Shown piece after piece: positions 1 to 10,611 of a stretch of DNA of 64,000 bases; positions within the stretch are counted from its first letter, which is position 1, and each line of letters starts with the position of its first letter. The notes under the pieces were generated by a model. The model saw nothing but the letters and a program-made list of their open reading frames with translations. It was not told where the DNA came from and did not search any database. This DNA is from Parietaria judaica (Eukaryota; Streptophyta; Magnoliopsida; Rosales; Urticaceae): the NCBI GenBank assembly GCA_954871525.1, contig OX940863.1, positions 22,518,001-22,582,000 of the forward strand, in the 5' to 3' direction. A program made the translations under genes and the position numbers.

Positions 1-378
1 TACACATAGATATTTATATAAACAACTTGTACATAAGTTGTAACATGTATAAAATATAACATGTTTAAAATGTAAAATGTAAACCTATTATTTCTACCAT
101 ATACATATACGTAAGGGCTGCTAATCATATAAACCTTTATTATTCTATTCCTCTACTTTTTGAGGAATATATATGGTAGATATATATTATTTTGGAGGTT
201 TATATGATTAAGCACTCAAAAAGTAGAGGAATAGAATAATAAAGGTTTACATGATTAGCAGCCCTTACGTATATGTATATGGTAGAAATAATAGGTTTAC
301 ACTTTATATTTTAAACATGTTATATTTTATACATGTTACAACTTATGTACAGGTTGTTTATATAAATATTTATGTGTA
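1..378. repeat. Foldback (inverted-repeat) MITE, cut by window start
   Basis: The two halves are reverse complements almost throughout: position n pairs with position 379-n (for example 1-8 with 371-378, and the GTAAGGGCTGCTAATCAT block near 111 with its complement near 250-270). The arms are about 165 bp around a short AT-rich loop near 170-210. Pairing is still perfect at base 1, so the element probably extends a little beyond the window. No coding capacity is seen. This form fits a non-autonomous DNA transposon whose transcript would fold into one long hairpin. The superfamily cannot be assigned because the left target duplication is not visible. Confidence 0.75.
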
Positions 379-402
379 CAATTGAATGACAAGAAGTGAC
401 AA

Positions 403-478
403 TGGTTGAAGTGGTTGAGTGTAACCTCAATAACGTAGAAGTCATGAGTTCGATTCCCACTCAACACTAATTTTTTTT
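403..478 (+). other. tRNA-like pol III promoter head (SINE-like)
   Basis: An A-box match (TGGTTGAAGTG, fits TRGYNNANNNG) lies at 403-413 and a B-box match (GTTCGATTC, fits GWTCRANNC) at 448-456. They are followed at 471-478 by a run of eight T, a pol III terminator-like tract. A seven-base TTGAGTG/CACTCAA pair resembles an acceptor or T-arm stem. No full cloverleaf with an anticodon arm can be folded by eye, so a working tRNA gene is unlikely. A tRNA-derived SINE head or tRNA relic is the simplest reading. Confidence 0.4.
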
Positions 479-1774
479 ACAATTTTGCAATGCAACATGA
501 CACGTGGCAGGTCGCGATTGGAGGAATCAGCGCCACATGGGTGCTTAGGTGGAGCTGACGTGGCACTGTTAACGGTCAAGTGACGGAATGGATGAAAAAT
601 CTAACGAAAATAAACATTGGGTACATAATCCGCAGCGAATCAAACATTGGGTACATTAGCCGCAGTTTATCCTATATATATATATATATATATATATGAA
701 TATTTGATTATTGTTTGGTCTAAGCTCAATGCATCAAAGTTTATTACATTTTGACCAAGTACTCTTCACTAAATATACTCGCCCTTATTAATATAACATA
801 ATTCAGCTCTAAAAATGAAACATTACAAAATGTTTGGATCCCTTCTTTTTTGGAACACATTATTGTGCCTCTTCTTCATAAATTTCTATTTATTTATATA
901 TGTCATGTATATAAAAAGACACACCAAGATATACATTATACTCTAGTCTAAAAATCAGAAGAAAAAAAATCAATTGAAGTGAAAATTAATGTCAACATAG
1001 AGTCACTATGGCTCGCTTTTATACGTCCATTTGCCGCATAAAGTTGTCTTTGCTATAATCGAACATAGTTTTTAATGGTTATGACCGTCTTTCTCACGCT
1101 CTCTCTTTTGTGCTGGTAGTACTACAAAAGTCGGCCACAAACCTAGATGATTGGAAATTAGAGCTACGCCCAGAGCTCTAAAAACTGAGGTCTACTAAAT
1201 GTATACCGAAGAGTTTTTTTTTTTTTTTGAAGTTATCGGCAACTTTTCCATCGTGTGTCATTGCCATTTTGCATTTGCCGAAAACTTATTGTTGTTATGA
1301 CGACAACTTGCCGTTTTTACAAAGAGTAAAAATACTAGTTTATTGAGAAGTTATGCACAAATTTTGACTATTCCCCAAAATAATTCACTAATACATCTCT
1401 CAATGTCTTTCATTTTTTTTTTAGAAATTAATAATCCTACATTATATCAAATTTCAAATATAAATTTTATTTTTATATAAAATTACAATTATATAAAAAT
1501 TCATCGATAAATCATTACTAATCAGTAAACTCATAAAATCGAACATTTTTTCTTCGGTAACATTATTTAGAACCTTGGCTACACAAAAAAACATATAAAA
1601 AGACCTAATAAAAATACTTCGCTTGATAGCTCAATTACTTTGCGTCGGATGTTAGTAACAGTTTCAGAATTCTACACTCAACTTACTATAATTAATTATA
1701 TATATATGTATTATATATACAGTGTAATGTTGTGCCTCTTCGGAGACAATATAATTGATAGCTACAAGTATTTA
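479..1774. other. AT-rich intergenic DNA upstream of the MATE gene
   Basis: No gene is seen. An imperfect tandem duplication at about 612-662 repeats the phrase AAACATTGGGTACAT followed by CCGCAG, which resembles the ends of the MULE-type MITEs further right. A TA tract lies at 673-697. The rest is low-complexity AT-rich sequence. Confidence 0.5.
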
Positions 1775-2040
1775 TTTTTATATATATTAAATAAATTGGT
1801 AGACAGACACGCCATCTGAGAAACTGGTGCTTTACCACCTTTTCTTTCTCTCTTTGTTGTGTGTGCTTTTTCGTTAGCAGCTAGGTTTTGTTTTTTTCTC
1901 TCTCCCTTATAAACTTATCATTATATAACTTGGATAAACATCTTATATATGCACACACATACATGTATATGTGTATATATATATATAGAGAGATACATAT
2001 GTATGTGCATGTACTTATAATAAATAGTTTAATTATCACC

Positions 2041-5000
2041 ATGTGTCCTGGACCTGAATCTCGAGGAATTATAAATGGCGCGGCTCGTGAGGCTCTGGGA
2101 TCAAAGGATGGCACTCTCTGTGGCGATTTGTTCAATGAAGTCTCCATGGTGAGGCCCCGAGTCGCCGGACCCGACAGTGGCGGTGACGGTGGCTTTTTAC
2201 AAGGGTTTCTTCGGCGCCTGCTTCCGGTCAGCGACTTTCTCCGGAACATTCCTTATGACGAGGTTCGTCTCTCTCTCAACCATTTGGAGATGAAAGAACA
2301 TTCTAATATAACTGACATGTCAAATTATCACAAATCTTCTTCACTATACTTTTCTTTCTTTTTTTACTTTTTTATTTTTGGCATTTGGTCATTTTCCATT
2401 AATGTGGAGGAAAGTAACAAAACTAAATATTTTATTTTTGCTACAAAATCATGAAAAAGATCTACATATATATCTCTTTTCATTTAAATAATTGACTGAG
2501 TTTGAATTTGAATACATATATGTACATAAAAAATTACATGTGTACTTATAAATTAGCTGTATTATCATATATTAGAATGTTCTAATATATATGTCTGTTA
2601 TTAGAGATTATATAATGTAATATTTTCTCCATAAAAAAAAAAAAAAAGAAGTCAATACGAAGGTTTGTTCATTTACCACTTTGTTTATAATATAGTATCA
2701 ACAAGCTTTCTTCTAATAATCAAGAAACTTGTTTTACTCTTGAAGAGATTCTCTCACTAATTTCTTCTTCATTCCTTTTAAAAATTAAGTAAATATATAG
2801 TGTTGATTGAAATAGAGCATATATTCGGGCTAGTGGTGGGTCCCACTTCCTCTCAAGTTATTAGCTAGCTCATTGAGTTAATTAGGCAGCTAATTTAATT
2901 GTAATTATCTCAGATTAGTGAATTAAATACATTATAATCCTAATCCATCTTATTATGGTAACCCTAGGCGGCTAGCTTCTCTCGTAGCATCTATCTCTCC
3001 ATGCGTATATAATTTGTTTATTGGACTACGGTTTTAATTTATTAATTTCGGATTTATTGTATGATTGATGTATGTCCATGAATTATGTATACATATATAT
3101 ATATATAGATAAATAAAAGGAAGTGGCAATTTAATATTTCCAATCCTAAATTTTACAAATTTACTGATTGAGTACTTAATATTTACATATTCTTATTTCT
3201 TACAGCATTTAAAATATAACTATAGTAAAAAAAAAAAAAAAGAGTAGAATATTCTTCCAAAATATATAATCTATTAAAAAATATAGAATATACCATCACT
3301 TTCATTTAATTTGAAAATATTTTTATCGTAAATATCTCTCATATATATATATATATTCTTAATCACTTACTATTGGCTTGACTTTTTGACAGACTGCGCC
3401 GAGAATAATTGTTATTGGAGACCAATAACTATTTATGTTATGCTTCAAAAGTAGAAATATTTATTTAATCATGTTCATACCTAGCAAGAGCACAGAAAAC
3501 AAAATGATTTGTCACATAGTTAATTAATGCTTAGACTATGTGATACTATAATTTACTTTTTATTTATACACGTAAAAAATATGTAATATATTCTATAATT
3601 TAAAACGATTATTAATTTGCAATTATCTTCCCTAATGGTAGGTTAACGAGGAGCTCCGGTCGCTGGTGAAGATCGCGTGCCCGATCCTGATGACGAGCTC
3701 GCTCCTCTACTCGCGCTCCATCGTGTCGATGCTCTTCCTTGGCCGCCTCGGGCAGGCCGAGCTGGCTGGGGGCTCCCTCGCCCTCGGCTTCAGCAACATC
3801 ACGGGGAACTCCATCCTCCGCGGCCTCGCCACGGGGATGGACCCGATATGCTGCCAGGCCTACGGAGCCAAGCGCTGGTCCGTCCTCTCGCAAACCTTCC
3901 AAAAGACTTACTGCCTCCTCATGCTCGTGTCCGTGCCAATCTCGGCTCTGTGGCTCAACATGGAGCCGATATGCATATGGCTCGGCCAGGACCCGGCGAT
4001 AACGCGGGTCGCGAAGATTTATATGGCGTTTTTGGTCCCGGAACTTCTGGCCCAGGCCCATCTTCAGCCTTTGAGAATCTTTTTGAGGACGCAAGGGCTC
4101 ACTGCTCCGTTGACCATTGCCGCCACTTGCTCGGCTGTTTTGCATCTTCCGATCAACTATTTTTTGGTCACTTATTTGGGATTGGGTGTAGGAGGGGTTG
4201 CTTTGAGCTTGGCTTGGAACACACTCAACATGAATGTGGGCCTTGTCATCTACATAATGCTCTCTAGCAAGCCCTTGAAGCCGTGGGCCGGGTTCTCGAT
4301 GCCCTCGACTTTGACCGGCTGGGGCCCGCTTTTGAAGTTGGCCCTACCGAGTTGCGCCTCGATTTGCTTGGAATGGTGGTGGTACGAGATCATGATGTTC
4401 CTGTGTGGCGTGCTGCGGGACCCGCAGGCGAGCTTGGCCTCCATGGGCATCTTGATCCAAACCACGGGGCTTCTCTACGTGTTCCCGATATCGTTGAGCG
4501 CGGGGCTCACCACCCGGGTGGGCCACGCGCTGGGCTCGGGGCAGCCGAGCCGGGCCAAGTGGACGACTTTGATCGGGCTCGTGCTAGCGGTGGGGTTCGG
4601 GTTCGTCGCTTTTGTCTTTTTGACGTTCGCTAGGTCTTGGTGGGGGCGGCTCTACACCGACGAGCCGCACGTGCTGGCGCTAGTCTCGAAAACCCTACCG
4701 TTGCTGGGCTTGTGCGAGCTTGGGAACACGCCGCAGACCGCCGCTTGCGGGGTACTCACGGGCACGGCCCGGCCCAAGCTGGGGGCAAAAATAAACCTAT
4801 GCGCGTTTTACGGGGTGGGTTTGCCCGTCGCGATTTTGGTGACTTTCGTGTTCGGGGTCGGGTTTGTGGGGCTGTGGCTTGGGCTGCTCTCAGCCCAATT
4901 GTCATGTTTGGCCATGTTGTTGTGCACATTAATGAAGACTGATTGGAAACAAATGAGCCATAGGGCTGAGGAATTGGCTTCCCTTACAGAAGAAAAAGAA

Positions 5001-5075
5001 AAAGAAAAAGAAATAGAAATGGAAATGGAAAAAGATGAAGAAAGTGGATTGCTTGATAGTAGTGATCACTCATGA
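2041..5075 (+). CDS. MATE/DTX-family multidrug and toxic compound extrusion transporter
   Basis: A two-exon gene for a protein of about 551 residues: exon 1 at 2041-2262 (74 codons, donor GTTCGT), intron of 1379 bp, exon 2 at 3642-5075 (acceptor GGTAG). Both boundaries are phase 0. MATE proteins are 12-helix antiporters that export organic compounds against H+ or Na+. Exon 2 carries the conserved core: SIVSMLFLGRLG, the GMDPICCQAYGA segment, CLEWWWYEIM, ASMGILIQTT and the GLCELGNTPQTAACGVLTG segment. These resemble the plant DTX48-51 (ABS3/ADS1) group, which acts on endomembranes and affects growth and senescence. The start is chosen from a good context (ATCACCATG) and because members of this group often begin Met-Cys. 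The frame stays open upstream of 2041, so an N-terminal extension is possible. The C-terminus is an acidic Glu/Lys tail. A TATA-like stretch lies near 1775-1794. Exon 1 is less certain than exon 2. Confidence 0.88.
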
Positions 5076-6310
5076 GATCAATTTGCAATGAGAAAACTCT
5101 TCATTTTATTTCTATCATTGATCTTGTCCTCTTCTAATTTTCATATGTAGCCAAATTAATTTTCAATATTTTTTTAATTAAGTACAAATTATATTATTTC
5201 TCTTTTATGTAAATAAATAAATAAAAAAAATACTCTCATGTCGTGACATATTGCACGAAATCTTAACACAGTAAAGCGCGGCCCGACTAGTTGTGATAAA
5301 ACGCTGAAGGCTTGGCTTCCGTGATGTTTGAAAATTAGGTTTCGAAAACCAATTTAAAACAATTAAATACAAATTAAATAATTAAATGTTCATAGAAGCT
5401 GCGACAACCCACAAGCCTTTGCAGATCCAGGATTGAAAATCCCGGGGCCGATAAATTTTTGGAACGCTAATGCTCAAATTAATGCGCGTGCGTTATATAA
5501 TATATATATATATATATATATATTCCAACCGCACTGTGATTTTCGCACCGGAATCTGCAAAGGCTTGTGGGTTGTCGCAGCTTCTATGAACATTTAATTA
5601 TTTAATTTGTATTTAATTGTTTTAAATTGGTTTTCGAAACCTAATTTTCAAACATCATGGAAGCCAAGCCTTCAACGTTTTATCACAAGTAGTCGGGCCG
5701 CGCTTTACTATGTTAAGATTTCGTGCAATATGTCACGACATGAGAGTATTTTTTTTATTTATTTATTTACATAAAAGAGAAATAATATAATTTGTACTTA
5801 ATTAAAAAAATATTGAAAATTAATTTGGCTACATATGAAAATTAGAAGAGGACAAGATCAATGATAGAAATAAAATGAAGAGTTTTCTCATTGCAAATTG
5901 ATCTCATGAGTGATCACTACTATCAAGCAATCCACTTTCTTCATCTTTTTCCATTTCCATTTCTATTTCTTTTTCTTTTTGTTCTTCTTCTGTAAGGGAA
6001 GCCAATTCCTCAGCCCTATGGCTCATTTGTTTACAATCAGTCTTCATTAATGTGCACAACAACATGGCCAAACATGACAATTGGGCTGAGAGCAGCCCAA
6101 GCCACAGCCCCACAAACCCGACCCCGAACACGAAAGTCACCAAAATCGCGACGGGCAAACCCACCCCGTAAAAACGCGCATAGGTTTATTTTTGCCCCCA
6201 GCTTGGGCCGGGCCGTGCCCGTGAGTACCCCGCAAGCGATGGTCTGCGGCGTGTTCCCAAGCCGCACGTGCTGGCGCTAGTCTCGAAAACCCTACCGTTG
6301 CTGGGCTTGT
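4663..6310. repeat. Large palindromic duplication of the MATE gene 3' end
   Basis: Positions 4718-5426 reappear as their reverse complement at 5553-6262. The coordinates of paired bases sum to 10979 across the inner part and to 10980 beyond one inserted base near 6170. The unpaired spacer is 126 bp (5427-5552) and contains a TA tract. At 6260-6262 (shared AGC) the copy switches back to the direct orientation and repeats 4663-4713 at 6260-6310, then ends. Arm identity is very high by eye, with only scattered substitutions. Confidence 0.93.
5553..6310 (-). pseudogene. Inverted partial copy of the MATE gene (last exon fragment plus 3' UTR)
   Basis: On the minus strand this encodes the last ~118 codons of the neighbouring transporter, from the GNTPQT segment to the same acidic C-terminus and stop (complement of 5904-5906), then its 3' UTR. 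An extra T within the CGCGTTTTACGG stretch (near 6170) breaks the frame, and Trp in the KTDWKQM segment is Cys here. No start, promoter or N-terminal half is present, so no transporter can be made. Its possible role is as the antisense arm of a hairpin with the parent gene. Confidence 0.9.
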
Positions 6311-6564
6311 TTGAATTGCATGAAATTATGTTATATATATCTTGATAATTCTTTGTGATATAATGATTATGATTTGGAATGTCTGGCATTTGCGAGTCCT
6401 TGTCAAAGGGGAACATTGACAATATAATTAGTTGCTTCATCAAATCAAGCATTCCTTAAAATGAATAAATTATAATTGAGTTTTAGAAGATAATTAAAGG
6501 AGAAGAAAAATTCAAAGAAAAAGACATTTAGTGGGACAGTGCGTCTAAGTTGATATTTTTAGTA

Positions 6565-7053
6565 GGGATAATTACGGCAAATATACCCAACCTTTGGTCA
6601 AACTTCCTCCCGTGTACCTAACCTTTAAAATTGGCGGCAAAAGTACCCAACTAGCGTTGACTGTGTCTTTGGCTAAAAAACGTTAACTTTTGCCGTTAGC
6701 ATAGTACACGTGTCCGTTGCAATGACATATTTTTTCAATGCTGTTTAATATGTATGAAATTTGATTAGTTCATGTGTGTGTTTTGGTAGATTATTTGTTG
6801 ATTAATTTGTTGATTAATCTGATAGATAGATTAATGCAGTTAGTTTAACCATTAATTCAGTTAAAAATGATAGTAATAAATTTCGGGTGGCTTATGTGGC
6901 ATGTACACGTGTACTATGCTAACGGCAAAAGTTAACATTTTTTAGCCAAAGTCACAGTCAACGCTGGTTGGGTACTTTTGCCGCCAATTTTAAAGGTTAG
7001 GTACACGGGAGGAAGTTTAACCAAAGGTTGGGTATATATGCCGTAATTTTCCC
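6565..7053. mobile_element. MULE-type MITE with 9-bp target duplication
   Basis: Terminal inverted repeats begin GGGATAATTACGGCAA at the left and end TGCCGTAATTTTCCC at the right, with about 150 bp of pairing. They include the phrases TACCCAACCTTTGGT and CCCGTGTACCTAACC. The element is flanked by a perfect 9-bp direct repeat TTTTTAGTA (6556-6564 and 7054-7062), the length typical of Mutator-like elements. There is no transposase. Its ends match those of the foldback element at 15468-16914, so both are one family. Confidence 0.9.
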
Positions 7054-7073
7054 TTTTTAGTATTAAGAAACTT

Positions 7074-7075
<2 letters not shown>

Positions 7076-7121
<46 letters not shown>
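7076..7121. repeat. TA dinucleotide microsatellite
   Basis: About 22 uninterrupted TA units just outside the MITE's right target duplication. Confidence 0.9.
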
Positions 7122-7122
<1 letters not shown>

Positions 7123-10100
7123 GAATGGATCACTTTTTTTCTAATGAGATGGTCACATCAAATGGTTGGTTTTTTCTAATATAATTATCTAATTAAAAAA
7201 TTGTCTATATCTATCAATAATACTGTAAGGAAAATATTTCACAATAAGTGTGAAATATGAGACCTACGCCCAGTCTTATTAATAACTGCGTCTGTCATGT
7301 CTACTTATTCAATCAATTTAACTAATTCAATTATTTACTTTAATTTACTTTACACTCCCTTAACTTAATTTATTTGATTATATTATCTAAAGTTTTAAAA
7401 TTAATAAATTATTTTTTTATATTTATTAATTGAACAACGTAATTAATAATATATAGATATAAATTTCACGTATAATTAGTATTTGAATACTTAATAACAT
7501 ATATAAAAGGCATCAAATGAAATTTTTTGCCCTTCTATTGTCTCTAATTGGGTCTCATCACATTGTCGTGTTGGTGCCGTATGCACATGTTATTTATCGT
7601 GTTCGACACGTTTGTATCCAAATCCATTTGTGATCGACCCAAATTCATTTACATTGTGTCGTAATCGTATCGTGTTTTCTGTCCACCCTGAAATTACCAG
7701 TCCTCTCCATAACTAAACCTGTAAATATGGGAGCAAAAGTGGTATTCGCTATTGAATAGCTCAAATCCGGGTAAATTCTTGTTCCGAATTTTTTCGGAAC
7801 TAGAAATTCTTGTTCCGATTTTTGCCCGGATTTGAGTATTCGGTTATGGATTTCATACAATACAACATTTTATAGGTTAATCTTGGCCGTTATTTTTTTG
7901 GTTTTTTATTTATTTTAAAATACTTAAAATTTGAGCTATTGGATATAGAAATCAGGGAAATCCGAATCGGGATAAATCGGAACCAGAATGTTTTGGTTCT
8001 GATTTTTTCTAGAACTAGAAATTATAAATCTAAAAAAATCCGAATTTAGAACCTGTTGATTCCAGATTTTTTCCGGTATTCCGAATTAACAACATTGTCC
8101 ACAATACACACCAATTTTCTTTAGTAACCGGTCCTAACATTGAATCAATCCCCTCTCTTAAAACAGTACTAATAGAGGGGTTAAATAAAATTTCGTTTGC
8201 AATTTCTTTCGTTATAAATTTCTATTTCAATTTCTTTTTTCATTATTATATGAGATGGCTATTCTTTTCTCATAAATAATGACTGATAAAAGAGTGATTG
8301 CACTATTTTTTTTTCTTTCTTTTTTTAATAAACTCTAACTCATTTGCATCGACTAAATTATGAGTTTTTGACTTTATACAACCCAATTACCATCTAGAGA
8401 CAAGACAATTTATAAAATTTAAAATTTAATTAATTAGTTTAAAGTGGAAGCTGAAAAGAAAAAGTAAAAGGCTGCAATATCCTTGTTTTATTATGATCAA
8501 ACGAAGATATAATTTATACTCAATTTTGTTGACTTTTTAATATTTTCTTTTACCATTTTAACCCTTGTAATAAAAGTTAATTTGTTAAGCTATTTTATTA
8601 GAGAATCTGATATCTGATTATGATAATCCATAAAGTCATAAAGATAACCATGCAAACCCTTATTGAAATTTGAAACTAAAAATAAAAATAAAAAGAAAAA
8701 GAAAAAGAAAAAGAAAAAGAAAAAGAAAAAGAAAGAGAAGACCAACGAACGACAAAGAATCAATACCGATGATCACTACAAAGTGAAAAACGACATAAAG
8801 CATTAGAACACTCCAAAATCATAAATAGATGGTACGGACACCGTTTGTGAATTAGTAACTAGATCACAAGCAGAAAACGATAAAGGCGATACTTTTAGAC
8901 TATAATCCGGTATTCGATATCGGGTTAGAAAAATAATTATAGACCCGCTTTAATCATTAGCTACTATACGAATACAAAGCGATATTAGAACAAAACATCA
9001 ATTTAATAACATAACGTTATAAACAATCGTTGGCGGGATTTTTCATAATAAAATATATCGATTTGATTCATACATATGTAAATCAATTAACATTAATAAA
9101 TGCATGTAAGACAAAATTAGTCAAAAAAGAAAATTAATAACTTTTGTTATTTATTTAGTGTTAGAAAATAATTTGCACTATTTGAAATTTTGTGAATACT
9201 GATTTATGTTGAAAGAACTACAAAGAATACGTCTATGAGAGATAAAACTCGACTTCACAAACAAAAGCTCGAATTTTTTTCATATCATTATCGCTTAAAG
9301 AATTACATATAATGCGACCCCTAATATAAAGGATTAAAAACGATAAAGCTAAACTATAAGGCATCAAATCCCATAAATCTCGTAATCAAATAAACTAACA
9401 ATAACAACATAATAATCAAACTTAAATGTTATAATATTAAAAAATAAATGTTAAAAATCGTGTTACTAAATGTCGGAATCTAGTTATTTTCTTCCAAGAA
9501 TACCCGCACCACTTTTACCCCAATTATCCCTAATAAAGAAACTTAGATAAATCGAGTATAACAATTGAATATCACAGATATAAGATATAAAGATAATATT
9601 TCAAAGTTTTATTCATCCGAGTAAGGTTTTACAAACAAACTCATGCAAATACGATAGCACCGGGATTTTTTAGGCCAAAATGTGCAAATAATTAAGGACC
9701 CCAACGCAATATACTCATAGTTGGAGGACCAAATCGAAAATAAATCACACGTATCATATGGGCAGAGTCCAACTTTTGAGGACTTTGGAAAACGACGTTT
9801 TTGTCTTTTCAAATGTGCTATTTTTCATAGAGGAAATTAAATTATATTATTATAAAAATAAACAATAATAATAATAAATAAAATAAAGCCTGTCTTGTCT
9901 CCGCACGAGGCAATATAAAAATAAAAAATAATCCCAGTGGCGGGTGTCCACGTCAGCATCCTCAGACCAAGAGAAGTAAAAGATAGAAGCGAAAAAAAGC
10001 CCTCGTGTCAATGCTCTCCATGTGTCGCGTTCCTATTGGTTAATTTGTAATTTCTTTTTTTTTTTAAATTAAATCGATTTAATTTTGGGTTGGTGATTTA

Positions 10101-10140
10101 AAATGACGAAAAGCCCTCGTCGGAACAGACTATCTTCTCG
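7122..10140. other. Intergenic region with decayed repeats, upstream of the kinase gene
   Basis: No convincing gene. Positions 7740-8090 contain several alternating direct and inverted copies of GTTCCGATTTTTTC-like phrases, the look of an old nested inverted-repeat transposon. An AAAAAG microsatellite lies at about 8677-8740. The last 300 bp probably belong to the kinase promoter: a CACGTCAGC element near 9949 and a CCAAT-type box (CCTATTGG) near 10032. Confidence 0.45.
8677..8740. repeat. AAAAAG microsatellite
   Basis: About eight units of AAAAAG grading from AAAAAT at the left and into AAAGAG at the right. Confidence 0.85.
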
Positions 10141-10445
10141 TCGGAGAGAGCCCTCAGTGGGTAGAGAGAGAAAGTAAAGCATTTCTAGAGAGAGAGAGGT
10201 TCGCTCTGAAGATCACTCTAGGGTTTCGATTTCTCCTCCGAAGATTTCAGCGAGTTTCAGTTCAGTCGAATTGGAGTTGATTCGCGTTGAAGATTGCTCG
10301 GTTTTGTTCCGGAAAAATTGGTTTGCGTCGTCTGTAAGTTTCGTTTTTTTCTCGGTTCTTGATTCGGTTGCTTCAGCTGTTTGGATTCCGAGAAAAGGTG
10401 GTTGTTTTCTCGGGAAAAGGTTTCGGTTCTGGAGAGAAGCTCTGG

Positions 10446-10590
10446 ATGCTTATTTGGGCGGAGAGAGACTGTTTGAGTTCGAGGAATCGGTGCTTTGAGA
10501 GTTTGACGAGAGTTGACCGATGAGAATTGAGTGAAATGGTGCCGATCGAGAGTGGAGAGGTTTGAGATGGGGAACTCGGGGATTATTTGA
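10446..10590 (+). promoter_or_regulatory. Cluster of four short upstream ORFs in the kinase leader
   Basis: Four ATG-started short frames precede the kinase start: 10446-10523 (25 codons), 10520-10534 (MRIE), 10536-10565 (MVPIESGEV) and 10567-10590 (MGNSGII). The first two overlap by ATGA. The main ATG follows at 10612. If the mature leader keeps this stretch, such a chain should lower or regulate kinase translation. A good splice donor (CTGTAAGT) at 10331 hints at a leader intron that might remove some of them. Confidence 0.5.
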
Positions 10591-10611
10591 CGGAGCTTTG
10601 TGGTTGCAACC

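Noticed and set aside
403..478. A functional tRNA gene
   Set aside because: No anticodon stem or complete acceptor stem can be folded by eye, although both pol III boxes match.
3612..4267. Minus-strand 177-codon frame and alternative plus frames across the MATE exon
   Set aside because: GC-rich codons leave other frames open. Only the frame starting in exon 2 at 3642 shows MATE motifs.
6186..6452. Minus-strand 88-codon frame spanning the end of the inverted MATE copy
   Set aside because: It crosses the duplication breakpoint and a frameshift. Only an accidental fusion of unrelated DNA and an out-of-frame copy.
7740..8090. A coding region with GTTCCGATTTT repeats
   Set aside because: No open frame persists. 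The alternating direct and inverted copies look like decayed transposon ends.
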